Shown here piece by piece: positions 1-8,002 of a stretch of 37,424 bases of DNA. The notes below the pieces were generated by a model that worked only from the letters and a program-made list of their open reading frames with translations, ran no database searches and was not told the DNA's origin. Source of the DNA: Hydrogenobaculum sp. (GTDB taxonomy: Bacteria; Aquificota; Aquificia; Aquificales; Aquificaceae). The DNA is taken from NCBI GenBank assembly GCA_002878215.1, contig PNJC01000133.1:1-37424 (forward strand), read 5' to 3'. The position numbers were made by a program, and so were the translations under genes. Position 1 is the first letter of the stretch, and the number at the start of each line of letters is the position of its first letter.

Positions 1-142
1 TAATCATCACTTCTTATTTTCAAAAAACTCTGTATGCCTATGGGTAAAACCTTCACAGTTATATTATATATCTTTGGTTATTGCTAGAAGATATTTCCTC
101 TTTTTTATAAATTTATGAACATATATTGATATTGTTACAAAA

Positions 143-160
143 CCCCAAAAAGGGGGATAC
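143..160 (-). terminator. weak candidate terminator after cytochrome c gene
   Basis: Downstream of the cytochrome c stop on the minus strand, CCCC and GGGG flank a 5-nt T-rich loop and are followed by a short T run. The stem is only four G-C pairs, so this is a marginal intrinsic terminator. Nothing else recognisable lies in bases 1-177. Confidence 0.25.
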
Positions 161-177
161 GTATAAATTTTTGGTTG

Positions 178-504
178 TTATTTCAAAGATAGGATGAATC
201 TAGCGAGCTCTTCAGCTTGGGCTTGGGTGACGTTTTGAGGCGGCATCGGTACTGATCCCCATTTACCAGAATTTCCGTTTTTAATCATTTTTGCAAGGTA
301 TGGAACGTATTTTAGGTTGTGGTGATACTTGGCTGCCACATCTTTAAAAGCTGGTCCCACTACTTTGTGGTCAATGGCATGGCACGCAAAACATCCCTTT
401 TCTTGAGCCAACGCTTGCGGGCTTATCGCCATTGCGCTTACCTGAGCAAACGCTACACCAGCCAAAGCCAGCATCATCATTTTACGTCTTAAAAGACCTT
501 TCAT
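178..504 (-). CDS. Exported monoheme cytochrome c (class I, c-551/c-552 type)
   Basis: This is a small periplasmic electron carrier. The 108-residue precursor has a basic start (MKGLLRRK), a hydrophobic core and a likely cleavage around residues 25-34, leaving about 75-80 residues, the usual size of bacterial c-551/c-552 cytochromes. The heme attachment motif CFACH is at residues 38-42, and the Met of VPMPP (residue 87) is the expected sixth iron ligand. The ATG has a strong AAGGAGGT ribosome binding site. The gene stands alone and diverges from the lipoprotein gene. The redox partner cannot be read from the context; transfer of electrons to a terminal oxidase is typical of the family. Confidence 0.9.
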   Translation of the reverse strand: MKGLLRRKMMMLALAGVAFAQVSAMAISPQALAQEKGCFACHAIDHKVVGPAFKDVAAKYHHNLKYVPYLAKMIKNGNSGKWGSVPMPPQNVTQAQAEELARFILSLK

Positions 505-606
505 AGGCTTAACCTCCTTTACTAGATATAAATTATTTTATACCAAAATCATGAAAAAATGATGAAGATTTTAGAAAATATATATGTGAATATTTACATA
601 TCACAT

Positions 607-633
607 TATAATTAGTATGTCATAGTTTATAAT
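607..633 (+). promoter_or_regulatory. two perfect TATAAT hexamers upstream of the lipoprotein gene
   Basis: TATAAT occurs at 607-612 and again at 628-633 in the divergent intergenic region, upstream of the ATG at 652. Neither has a convincing -35 box at 16-18 nt, so only the -10 elements support a promoter here. Confidence 0.3.
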
Positions 634-651
634 ATATGAAGTAGGTTTGTT

Positions 652-695
652 ATGAAAAAATATTAGCCTTATCATCTACAATAGCCTTAGGATTT
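652..695 (+). other. Out-of-frame signal-peptide segment of the lipoprotein (A6 frameshift)
   Basis: An ATG at 652 followed by six A residues (655-660) opens a frame that stops at once (MKKY, TAG at 664). In the frame of the downstream gene, the same bases read as a typical lipoprotein leader from ILALSST through to the lipobox ISSC. One extra A in the run, or a -1 shift of the ribosome after the second AAA, would join ATG-Lys-Lys to that leader. This may be a contingency tract, a recent mutation, or a base-calling error. Confidence 0.7.
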
Positions 696-1319
696 TTGAT
701 AAGCTCGTGTGCTGGTACAGATATGCAAGGGTTAGAATCAAGTGGATTGCTTTACCCTCATTCACAATCCAAATACATCATGGGAGCTCCAGCAAAAGCT
801 TATCACAACGAACAAGCTTACAAACAAACCATAAAACCCACATCTATAAACCCAAACGCTATAAACAGCACAAAAACAGCCTCCACAAACAAAGAGCAAG
901 CACCTGTTCAGGTAAAAAGAGAAATCGCCATTATAAAAGCCCCTTATCGTAGAGTATTTCAAGAGCTTATAAAGTTTTGCTCTTTAAACAACTACCATAT
1001 CCTAAAACAAAGCTATAAAGAGGGCTTTATAAGGTGTGATATCACTACAAACACAGCGCAGTTTTATGAAAACCAAACACCAAAAGAAGTATCTAAATTT
1101 GTAGTAAATGCACCTTCTTTAGGAGGCTTAGCTGCTTGGACGCTCACTATGGATATGTTTATAACACCCGGGACAAACAATAAAACCATGATAGAGTTTG
1201 TGCCAAAATACTACGCCGTTAGCATGAATTCAAAAGGTAAGCTTGTTTTAATTTCAAACGGCTATTTTGAAAACAGCGCCATAAGTTTTATAAACCAAGA
1301 TTTAAAAGAGTTTCCTTAA
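696..1319 (+). CDS. Putative lipoprotein of unknown function, frame broken at its start
   Basis: As an uninterrupted frame, this starts at TTG 696 and gives 207 residues beginning MISSCAGTDMQ. The natural product almost certainly starts at ATG 652 (MKKILALSST..., then lipobox LISSC), but a one-base slip in an A6 run separates the two parts. From TTG 696 the protein would lack its export signal. After the Cys comes a low-complexity Asn/Thr/Lys/Pro stretch of about 60 residues, usual for a lipoprotein tether. It is followed by a globular domain of about 130 residues starting at VKREIAIIKAPY. I do not recognise that domain. No catalytic motif is evident. The expected location is membrane-anchored in the periplasm or outer membrane. 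Confidence 0.65.
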   Translation: MISSCAGTDMQGLESSGLLYPHSQSKYIMGAPAKAYHNEQAYKQTIKPTSINPNAINSTKTASTNKEQAPVQVKREIAIIKAPYRRVFQELIKFCSLNNYHILKQSYKEGFIRCDITTNTAQFYENQTPKEVSKFVVNAPSLGGLAAWTLTMDMFITPGTNNKTMIEFVPKYYAVSMNSKGKLVLISNGYFENSAISFINQDLKEFP

Positions 1320-1379
1320 GTTTTTTAGCTTTTAAGAGAAACAAGCTTAAATTATATATTGTGCTATACTATTAAAACC

Positions 1380-2717
1380 TTGGAAGCAAACCTTATTGTC
1401 GATGAGTCTAAGACTAAAAAAGATATATTAAAAGCCGTCCTTAACGTTGCTACACCGGTTATTATTTCAAATTTGCTTTATACCGTTGAAACGCTTGTAT
1501 CGCTTCTTTTGGTATCACATCTTGGCAAAAGCGCCATAGCTGGGGTTGGTTATTCAATATCAATGATGTGGTTTGTTTACTCTTTGATGGCTCTTACTTA
1601 CAACGGAACGTCTATTATGGTATCTCATCGGGTTGGAGCCGGCAAGCCGTTTTTTGATGTGTTTTTAAGCGGTATGGTTTTATCGCTTTTGTTATCTATA
1701 CCTATTGCCATGTTTGGTACAAAACTAATACCAGAGCTCATGCTTTTGTTTGGAGCTAAAAAAGACATAGCAAATATAGCAAAAATATATCTAAAACCCA
1801 TCTTTTTGGCGGCCTTTATACAATTTGCTACAGAGGTATTTTACGCTACATACAGCGGTATGGGTCAGACTAAATTTCCCTTTAAAGTATCGGTGGTGAT
1901 GAATATAACCAACATAGTGAGCTCTTACGTGCTTATAAATGGTAAGCTCGGTTTCAAGGCTTTTGGCATAGAAGGGGCAGCTTTTGGTATTGTAATATCA
2001 GAAGTGGTTGGATTTTTAATTTACGCTTATGTACTTTTTGCTAAAAAACCCTTTGGTAAACTTTCTTTTAAAAGCCTAAAAACTATCTTGGAAATGTTAA
2101 AACTTGGCATACCGGTAACAATAGATAGGGGTCTTACAAGTTTGTCTTTTAATCTTTTCGTGGGTTTTGTGGCAAGGTTTGGCAATACTATTTTAGCAGC
2201 TTATCAAATAGGTCTTAGGTTAGAAAGCATATCTTTTATGATAGGATACGCTCTTAGCATATCTGCAAGCGTATTGACTGGACAAAATTTTGGCGCTGGC
2301 AACATAAAAGGGGCTTTTAGAGGAGCAAAGGTAATTGCAAACTTTAGTGCTTTGGCAATGGGTATAGTTGGTCTTATAGTGATTGCTTTATCAAAATATA
2401 TGGCTATGATATTTACAAGCGATAAAAACATAATACATTACGCCGAAATATATCTTATCATGGTAGGCTTAACGCAGGTATTTTTATCTTATAGCTTTGT
2501 TTTATCTGGGGCTATAAAAGGCTTAGGTAAAACTTACATACCTATGATTATAAACATAGTATCGTTTTGGATTTTTAGAATAATGCCTATAGTTGTTATG
2601 TTAAAATATATCTTCAATCCATTTGTACCTTGGGTATTTATGAGTGTTGAAACTGTAGCAAGGGCTATTTGTTTTTTGGTAGTATTTAAATATCTGGAGA
2701 AAAACTATGGATATTAA
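1380..2717 (+). CDS. MATE family multidrug/cation antiporter
   Basis: This is an inner-membrane exporter of the MATE (MatE/NorM/DinF) family, which expels organic cations or drugs in exchange for Na+ or H+. The frame can be read from TTG 1359 (452 residues). I prefer TTG 1380 (MEANLIVDESK..., 445 residues) because residues before it are not family-like; neither has a clear Shine-Dalgarno. About twelve hydrophobic segments follow, with the duplicated MATE layout: the first half begins near ILKAVLNVATPVIISN and the second near LKTILEMLKLGIPVTID. The Gly/Asn-rich segment with ASVLTGQNFGAG is typical of the second bundle. Its last 11 bases overlap the next gene. The substrate is unknown. Confidence 0.88.
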   Translation: MEANLIVDESKTKKDILKAVLNVATPVIISNLLYTVETLVSLLLVSHLGKSAIAGVGYSISMMWFVYSLMALTYNGTSIMVSHRVGAGKPFFDVFLSGMVLSLLLSIPIAMFGTKLIPELMLLFGAKKDIANIAKIYLKPIFLAAFIQFATEVFYATYSGMGQTKFPFKVSVVMNITNIVSSYVLINGKLGFKAFGIEGAAFGIVISEVVGFLIYAYVLFAKKPFGKLSFKSLKTILEMLKLGIPVTIDRGLTSLSFNLFVGFVARFGNTILAAYQIGLRLESISFMIGYALSISASVLTGQNFGAGNIKGAFRGAKVIANFSALAMGIVGLIVIALSKYMAMIFTSDKNIIHYAEIYLIMVGLTQVFLSYSFVLSGAIKGLGKTYIPMIINIVSFWIFRIMPIVVMLKYIFNPFVPWVFMSVETVARAICFLVVFKYLEKNYGY

Positions 2718-3045
2718 CGCTGAACTTGTACAGCTAAGACAAACGCTGGAAGAGCAAAAAAAAGCTATAGAAGAAAAGGATAAAACTATAGAGACTTTAG
2801 ACAGAGAACTTGTCAAATGCAAAACTGAATATGAGCTTTTAGAAAAAAGAAACAAAGAGATAAGGCAAGAGCTTGACAACATACTAAAGATAGTAGAAGA
2901 CGTAAAAGCTATGATAGAATCAAAAGACCAATATATAAAATCTTTAGAAGAAGAAAAGAAAAGACTTACCATGTTAAACATTGGGCTTTTCATAGCAACG
3001 CTTGTCTTGATAGCCATTGTCATAGTATTTTCTCTAAAATCATGA
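2707..3045 (+). CDS. Tail-anchored coiled-coil protein of unknown function
   Basis: The product has 112 residues. Residues 1 to about 85 form one long charged coiled coil with heptad-like spacing (QLRQTLEEQKKAIEEKDKTI and onward). One hydrophobic segment of about 20 residues near positions 90-109 follows, with a three-residue tail (LKS). There is no signal peptide, so the coil should face the cytoplasm with the C-terminus in the inner membrane. The ATG lies inside the end of the MATE gene and the stop overlaps kdsB by 4 nt, so it is translationally coupled on both sides. I cannot name a family; a scaffold or adaptor role is only a guess from the architecture. Confidence 0.75.
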   Translation: MDINAELVQLRQTLEEQKKAIEEKDKTIETLDRELVKCKTEYELLEKRNKEIRQELDNILKIVEDVKAMIESKDQYIKSLEEEKKRLTMLNIGLFIATLVLIAIVIVFSLKS

Positions 3046-3746
3046 AAACGCTTATAGTAGTACCAGCCCGTTTAAAATCTACAAGACTAAAGCACAAACC
3101 TTTGATAGAAGTATGTGGTAAGCCCATTGTAAGATGGGTGGTTGAAAATCTCAAAAAAACAGGATTTGACATACTTCTTACGTCAGACAGCGAAGAGGTT
3201 TACAGCGTAGTAAAAGACCTCCATATAGATTTCGTAAAAACAAAAGAAGATTTAGCCTCTGGAAGCGATAGGGTTTATGAAGCTTCAAAAGATTTTAATG
3301 TAGATTTTATTATAAACCATCAAGGAGATGAGATTTTTTCATACAAAGAGGATATAGAAAACCTTGTTAAAAGCTTACAAAACTCCTATGTAGCAAGCTT
3401 ATACACAAAACTTGAAAAAGATTCTCCGGCAAACGTAAAACTTGTGCTTGACAAGGATTCAAACGCCCTTTATTTCTCTAGGTCTTTAATACCTTACAAA
3501 AGAAACGATATATCATCTATTTACCCGCTAAAACATATAGGTATTTACGCTTTTAGAAAAAATATATTAGAAACATTTGTAAAATTACCCCAAAGTACGC
3601 TGGAGCAGATAGAAGGTTTAGAGCAGCTGAGACTTTTGGAAAACAGCATACCAATAAAGATGGTTTACACAAAAAACTTTTATCATGGGATAGATGTAGA
3701 AGAAGACATAAACATTGTAAAGGAGATGTTATGCAAAACTACGTAA
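3042..3746 (+). CDS. kdsB: 3-deoxy-manno-octulosonate cytidylyltransferase (CMP-Kdo synthetase)
   Basis: KdsB activates Kdo with CTP to form CMP-Kdo, the donor for the inner core of lipopolysaccharide, in the cytoplasm. The 234-residue protein has the family signature PARLKSTRLKHKPL at the N-terminus (nucleotide-binding loop), the TSDSEEV segment, DLASGSDRV, and the metal-binding NHQGDE. The C-terminal part has YFSRSLIPY, HIGIYAFR and the LEQIEGLEQLRLLE block. Length is slightly under the usual 240-250. It overlaps the preceding gene by 4 nt and rlmB by 16 nt. Together with lptB elsewhere in the window it shows that the organism makes Kdo-type LPS. Confidence 0.95.
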   Translation: MKTLIVVPARLKSTRLKHKPLIEVCGKPIVRWVVENLKKTGFDILLTSDSEEVYSVVKDLHIDFVKTKEDLASGSDRVYEASKDFNVDFIINHQGDEIFSYKEDIENLVKSLQNSYVASLYTKLEKDSPANVKLVLDKDSNALYFSRSLIPYKRNDISSIYPLKHIGIYAFRKNILETFVKLPQSTLEQIEGLEQLRLLENSIPIKMVYTKNFYHGIDVEEDINIVKEMLCKTT

Positions 3747-4471
3747 TATGGGGGAGAAATCCCGTCATAGAAGCGCTTTTATCTGGCCAATCGATGGAGA
3801 AAATACTGGTAGCTCATGATTCAAAAGCACCAAAAGAGCTTTTAGAGCTTGCCAAAGAAAGGGGTATAAAAGTCCAGATTGCACCAAGGCAAAAGTTAGA
3901 AGAGCTTGCAAATACAAAAAAGACCCAAGGCGTCGTAGCCATACTAAGCCCTATCACCTATGTGCCAGAAGAAGAGCTTTTCAGAAAAACCATAAAAGAA
4001 AAAGGCTTTTTCGTGGTGCTTGATCACATCACAGACCCGCAAAACGTAGGTTCTATAGCAAGGACTGTCGAAGTATTTGGGGGTATAGGGCTTTTAATAC
4101 CAAAAGATAGAAGCGCTCCAATAAATCCTACGGTGGTAAAATCTTCTTCAGGTGCCATATTTCATCTTAAAATCTCTAAAACTCCAAGTATAAGCAAGGC
4201 TATAAAGACTTTTAAAGAGATGGGTGGCTGGGTTTACGCCCTTGAAAAAGGCGGAAAAGATATAAAAGAAGTAGATTTTGCATATCCTATGTGTATAGTG
4301 CTTGGCTCTGAAGGAGAAGGCGTATCAAAAAATGTGCTAGAGCATTCAGATGTAAGAGTATCTATACCCATGAAAGGCAAAGTAACATCTCTTAACGTAA
4401 GTGCAGCTGGAGCCATATGTTTGTGGGAAGTTTACAAACATCAAGCAAACATAGGAGCGTCAAAAAAGTAA
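3731..4471 (+). CDS. rlmB: 23S rRNA 2'-O-ribose methyltransferase, TrmH/SpoU family (RlmB-like)
   Basis: This enzyme transfers a methyl group from SAM to the 2'-OH of a guanosine in 23S rRNA (G2251 in E. coli for RlmB). The N-terminal substrate-binding domain (residues 1 to about 80, WGRNPVIEALLSG) precedes a SPOUT knot domain with DPQNVGSIARTVEVFG (motif 1), LGSEGEGVS (motif 2) and SIPMKGKVTSLNVSAAGA (motif 3). The length of 246 residues is normal. Whether the target is the RlmB site or another TrmH group 3 site cannot be told from sequence. The start lies inside kdsB, in another frame. Its 3' end overlaps the convergent NurA-like gene by 31 nt. Confidence 0.9.
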   Translation: MQNYVIWGRNPVIEALLSGQSMEKILVAHDSKAPKELLELAKERGIKVQIAPRQKLEELANTKKTQGVVAILSPITYVPEEELFRKTIKEKGFFVVLDHITDPQNVGSIARTVEVFGGIGLLIPKDRSAPINPTVVKSSSGAIFHLKISKTPSISKAIKTFKEMGGWVYALEKGGKDIKEVDFAYPMCIVLGSEGEGVSKNVLEHSDVRVSIPMKGKVTSLNVSAAGAICLWEVYKHQANIGASKK

Positions 4472-5337
4472 TATCCAAGATAAGCTCTAAGATAACTCTC
4501 CAAAGCGCTTATAGGTGCTAAATTTTGCGGAGCCCTTTGCTCATACAACGGACTAGAGGCGAACTTTCTTAAAATAACACAAATGGCGTTGGCCAAAGAA
4601 GAAGTTTTTTCTATATCCATGTTTGCCAACGTTTCAATTCTAACAAGCCCAGTTATATCGTTGTTTAGCGTGGTATACCAAGTGTAGTAAAAGTTTTTTT
4701 GGTCTTGGCTTGTGTAGTGTATTATAGGTGTTCTTTGAAAAGCTCTTATTTCATATAAAAGCTCAAGATTTTTGGGACTTACAAAATATTTCCTATGAGA
4801 TTTAATAAAGCCAAAAACCAGCTTGTTGTCCAAACCTGAAAATGTAATAGGCAAAGAGCCGTCCCATATTATAATCTCAGCGCTTGTATTTTTTGTATAA
4901 TCCATCAAACTTTCATGCTCTAGCTGTTTTAATAAAACAAGATGATCTTGGTCTTTAGCGACTAAATCGTATTTTGCATCTTTTACAACTATTTGATTTT
5001 TTGGTATCTCTTTGTCTGGTATTGCTATTTTCTTTGTTTTTATGCTTTTAAAAGCCTCGAAATCATTATAGATATTGGGTCTCATCTCACATATACCGCT
5101 TGCCAAACTAAATAACCTAAGTCTAGCCTTGTTTTCTTTGTAAAAAATTTCACTATCAAGTCTTACTATACCATCAAGAAAAGCTATACCATCTGGTATA
5201 CTCACATCTTTAATGTCTATGAGAGCCCAAAGGGAGTTTCCTACCTCTATATACTCATCTATACCCTGCGCTGTTTCTTCCCATTGACCTTCGTTTATTT
5301 TATCGCTGTCCCAAGAAGAGTTAAAAGCATCCGTCAT
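4441..5337 (-). CDS. NurA domain nuclease-like protein
   Basis: The 298-residue protein resembles the bacterial branch of the NurA 5'-3' exonuclease family, which works with the HerA translocase in DNA end resection. Visible landmarks are FLDG (residues 53-56), followed by a basic/acidic strand (RLDSEIF), [10 protein letters not shown] around 155-164, [10 protein letters not shown] at 176-185, and a C-terminal block [13 protein letters not shown] (268-280) with LRAYLG. The Asp residues in FLDG and WDGS are in the place of the metal ligands of NurA. No herA gene is in the window. The start overlaps the chemoreceptor stop by 4 nt, so both are probably on one transcript. The family call rests on motif memory, not a search. 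Confidence 0.6.
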   Translation of the reverse strand: MTDAFNSSWDSDKINEGQWEETAQGIDEYIEVGNSLWALIDIKDVSIPDGIAFLDGIVRLDSEIFYKENKARLRLFSLASGICEMRPNIYNDFEAFKSIKTKKIAIPDKEIPKNQIVVKDAKYDLVAKDQDHLVLLKQLEHESLMDYTKNTSAEIIIWDGSLPITFSGLDNKLVFGFIKSHRKYFVSPKNLELLYEIRAFQRTPIIHYTSQDQKNFYYTWYTTLNNDITGLVRIETLANMDIEKTSSLANAICVILRKFASSPLYEQRAPQNLAPISALESYLRAYLGYYFFDAPMFA

Positions 5338-6995
5338 AGTTTAAACCTGTTGATAAATTGCTTTGAGCTGTCCACAATGCTTTTTACAACCTCTGACTTG
5401 CTCTTTATATTTAAAATCTTTGAAGTATTCTTTTCTGAAGAATCCTTTATATTAAACACAGCGTTTACTATGGTGTTTAGAGCTGCATTTTGCTGTTCTA
5501 TGGCTTTTGCTATTTGACTTATAAGAAAAGACATCGTTTCAAAGCTACTTATTATCGTTTTAAACTCCTCTGTGGATTCTTGAGTAGCTTTTACAGTGTC
5601 TTCTATAGCTTTTATAACTTCGTTTACCATACCGCTTATTTCGGAAGCGGCTTCTTGGGTGTTGTTTGCTAATTTTCTCACTTCATCGGCTACCACCGCA
5701 AACCCTCTTCCTTGCTCACCAGCGCGGGCAGCTTCTATAGCAGCGTTTAAGGCTAGTAGGTTTGTTTGTTCTGATATATCTATTATTTTTTCTATAAATT
5801 CTGATATCCTTTTACCAGAATGCATAATCTTTGAAGAAGCTTGGCTTAAAGCTTCCATCTTCTCCTTACTAGAAGCTATAGAGTCGTTCATAGATTTTGT
5901 AGAGTTGTCAAGCTTTTCTGTGCTATTTGATATATCCTTTAAAGTAGCGGAAAACTCTTCTATCATAGAGGATATAGCGTTAATTTCTTCGTTTTGCAAC
6001 GATATATTCTCTGTAATGTCTTTTATATCTCCTTCAAAAGAGTCTATATGCTCAGATATTTTGTTGAAGCTATCTACAGAAGTTTTTAAGCTTTTAGAAA
6101 GCTCGTCTAAAGCGCTGTTTAGATTGCCTTTGATATTTTCAAATTCACCAGAAAAGTTTGACGATATTCTATACCTTAAATCACCTTGAGATAAAGATTT
6201 TGCCAAATCAAAAAGCTCCGCAAAAATAGTTTTTAATACATTTGCTAAGTTTCTATAAGAAGATACGATGTTTCCTATTTCATCTTTAAGGTTTACATCT
6301 TTCAAAGCGCTAAAAGCTCCAGAAGAATCTGAAAAATCGCCGTTGGATAGCTCGGATATAGAAGTTTCCATCTTGGAAAAAATAGATGTATATTTTGAGA
6401 AAAATCTACTCATCACAAAAAATACTACAATTATTACAACCAAATAAAACATAGATATACCAATTGACATAAATATACCTAGGTTTCTAAATTTGTTTAG
6501 ATCAAGCTTTAGCGTCAAAGCTCCTAAAACTGTCCCTTCTTTAACCTGATGGCACTGTAAACAATTTATGCCTTTGTAGGATCTAGCTATATAAGGTATA
6601 GTGATTCTAAAAGAAGCGTTTTTTAAATTTTCATCAAACACGTATATGGGTTTACCAGTTTTCAAAACTTTGTAGTCTATAGCATCTCTTGGATTTTCGT
6701 TTTTAAAGCCTGGTCCGAACTGTTTGTCTACAGCTTCCCCTCTTATAACATAAACATCTTGAATACCTTTTATGTATTTTACTTCTTTTAGTATAAATTC
6801 TCTGGTAGCCATGGTTCCGTTTAGCATATCTGAATTGAGCCCTATTCTTACCGTTTTGGCAGCTATGTAAGCGGTTTGTTTAGCGCTTTTGACAGCTAAA
6901 GCTCTAGCGAGATAAAGTATGGCTACAGTGCTCACTATCCAAAGGAAAAAAAGAGCAAGCAATATTCTTATGTTTACTTTCGTTTTAAATTTCAT
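5334..6995 (-). CDS. Methyl-accepting chemotaxis protein with periplasmic c-type heme motif
   Basis: This is a transmembrane chemoreceptor of 553 residues. TM1 is at about residues 11-30 and TM2 at about 172-197. Between them is a periplasmic domain of about 140 residues with a single CLQCH motif (145-149). That resembles the c-type-heme sensor domains (DUF3365/Tll0287-like) found on some receptors. A HAMP-like linker follows, then a long coiled coil with the conserved hairpin tip (about 407-445; [20 protein letters not shown] and [10 protein letters not shown]) that contacts CheA and CheW. There is no C-terminal CheR-binding pentapeptide. A sensor of redox state or of a small heme ligand is inferred. 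The gene has its own strong promoter only 6 nt before the ATG. It lies directly downstream of the molybdoenzyme operon. Confidence 0.92.
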   Translation of the reverse strand: MKFKTKVNIRILLALFFLWIVSTVAILYLARALAVKSAKQTAYIAAKTVRIGLNSDMLNGTMATREFILKEVKYIKGIQDVYVIRGEAVDKQFGPGFKNENPRDAIDYKVLKTGKPIYVFDENLKNASFRITIPYIARSYKGINCLQCHQVKEGTVLGALTLKLDLNKFRNLGIFMSIGISMFYLVVIIVVFFVMSRFFSKYTSIFSKMETSISELSNGDFSDSSGAFSALKDVNLKDEIGNIVSSYRNLANVLKTIFAELFDLAKSLSQGDLRYRISSNFSGEFENIKGNLNSALDELSKSLKTSVDSFNKISEHIDSFEGDIKDITENISLQNEEINAISSMIEEFSATLKDISNSTEKLDNSTKSMNDSIASSKEKMEALSQASSKIMHSGKRISEFIEKIIDISEQTNLLALNAAIEAARAGEQGRGFAVVADEVRKLANNTQEAASEISGMVNEVIKAIEDTVKATQESTEEFKTIISSFETMSFLISQIAKAIEQQNAALNTIVNAVFNIKDSSEKNTSKILNIKSKSEVVKSIVDSSKQFINRFKL

Positions 6996-7001
6996 GATAA
7001 T

Positions 7002-7031
7002 ATTTTAAATGAAAATCTTGATAAATGTCAA
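7002..7031 (-). promoter_or_regulatory. sigma70-like promoter of the chemoreceptor gene
   Basis: On the minus strand, TTGACA (7026-7031, perfect -35), an 18-nt spacer and TAAAAT (7002-7007) precede the ATG at 6995 by 6 nt. There is no room for a Shine-Dalgarno, and the predicted transcription start falls on the A of the start codon. It lies between the molybdoenzyme operon and the chemoreceptor gene. Confidence 0.7.
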
Positions 7032-7039
7032 CTAGTTTT

Positions 7040-8002
7040 TTATTTTAAAAAATCTAATATCATATTTTGTAGATTTTGCTCTTTTTGGCAAAACAGGCAT
7101 AAATTTTGGTTTTCTTCCTTGGTATAAAAAGTTTTTCCGCAATTCTCACAGGTTCTTTTATCGGATTTTGAGATATATTCATATTCATAACTATATTTCG
7201 ACGGTATAACGGCTTTTCTAAGAGTGAGAGGTTTTAAAGGATGGCTTATAGCACAAGCGTATTCACATAAACCACAAGCTATACAAAGCCCGTGAGAAAA
7301 TTTTAAACCCCCTTCTAACTTTATAGCTTTTTGAGGACATATAGAAACACACGCACCGCATAGGTTGCAGTCTTTTGAAACCTCTATGTATCCAAATTTA
7401 CCTTCAAAAGGAATTGTGTTAGAGCATAAATCTTTTATGTTTAATGGTTTAAAATTTTGCTTTTCTTGATTTTTAAAATGAGTATATCTAAACTTTGGTT
7501 TGTAGTCTTCATTTACAAAAGAAGGAATATACTTAAGTTTAAATATCTTTGATAAATATATAGTTTTTGATATAAAGTTTTTTATATCTTTTGAAAAGCT
7601 GTAAACACAATTTTCACAAGCGCTTATATCTATATAAAGCTTTTTTGAAGAAGATATGTTTAACAAATCTTTTTCACTAAGAGCTAAAAGGCAAGGTAGC
7701 ACAACCTCGGCTTTGTTTGATTTTGCACAACCTACGGAAATTTCTTCTTTTTCTAAGCTTTTTATAGAATCAACATAGTTTATGTTTATCTTGATAGCCT
7801 CGGTAGGGCATACTAAAGAACATGCACCACAGAGGGTGCATTTAGAGGCTTCTACGGAAGGGCTTTCTAAATCAATAGCGTTTGCTGGACATATCTTTTC
7901 GCAAGCATCACACTCTTTTTTTGATTTTATCACATTGATACACTTTTTTTCGTCAAAACTAATAGGAAATTTTAGTTCTAAAAGCCCAACAAAATTTACC
8001 AT
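7040..8002 (-). CDS. Multi-cluster ferredoxin-like protein of the molybdoenzyme operon
   Basis: The 320-residue cytoplasmic-type iron-sulfur protein has two ferredoxin pairs. The N-terminal pair is C21/C31/C34/C38 and CTLCGACSLVCP (55-66). The second pair is CNLCGACVSICP (212-223) and CIACGLCEYAC (240-250). Between the pairs is a segment with C92, C104, C129 and C132 (GCAKSN..LPCL..CENC) that may bind a further cluster. The C-terminus ends in a zinc-ribbon-like CENCGK...CLFCQ (285-305). It has no signal peptide or membrane segment. The start overlaps the NrfD-like gene by 7 nt, so it is probably co-expressed with the reductase. Electron transfer between the membrane subunit and a cytoplasmic donor is inferred; it could also help with assembly. 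Confidence 0.8.
   Translation of the reverse strand: MVNFVGLLELKFPISFDEKKCINVIKSKKECDACEKICPANAIDLESPSVEASKCTLCGACSLVCPTEAIKININYVDSIKSLEKEEISVGCAKSNKAEVVLPCLLALSEKDLLNISSSKKLYIDISACENCVYSFSKDIKNFISKTIYLSKIFKLKYIPSFVNEDYKPKFRYTHFKNQEKQNFKPLNIKDLCSNTIPFEGKFGYIEVSKDCNLCGACVSICPQKAIKLEGGLKFSHGLCIACGLCEYACAISHPLKPLTLRKAVIPSKYSYEYEYISKSDKRTCENCGKTFYTKEENQNLCLFCQKEQNLQNMILDFLK

Noticed and set aside
1-177. Possible gene at the left edge
   Set aside because: No frame in this stretch gives a recognisable protein; only a marginal hairpin is present.
707-962. Short ORFs on both strands within the lipoprotein gene
   Set aside because: Composition and position mark them as shadows of the real frame.
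1308-1345. CTTAA...TTAAG stem with T-run after the lipoprotein gene as a terminator
   Set aside because: The stem is only about five A-T-rich pairs, too weak to call.
5596-6189. 197-residue ORF on the plus strand
   Set aside because: It lies wholly antisense to the chemoreceptor, is made of Ser/Ile/Phe-rich residues typical of the reverse of a coiled-coil gene, and has no family features.
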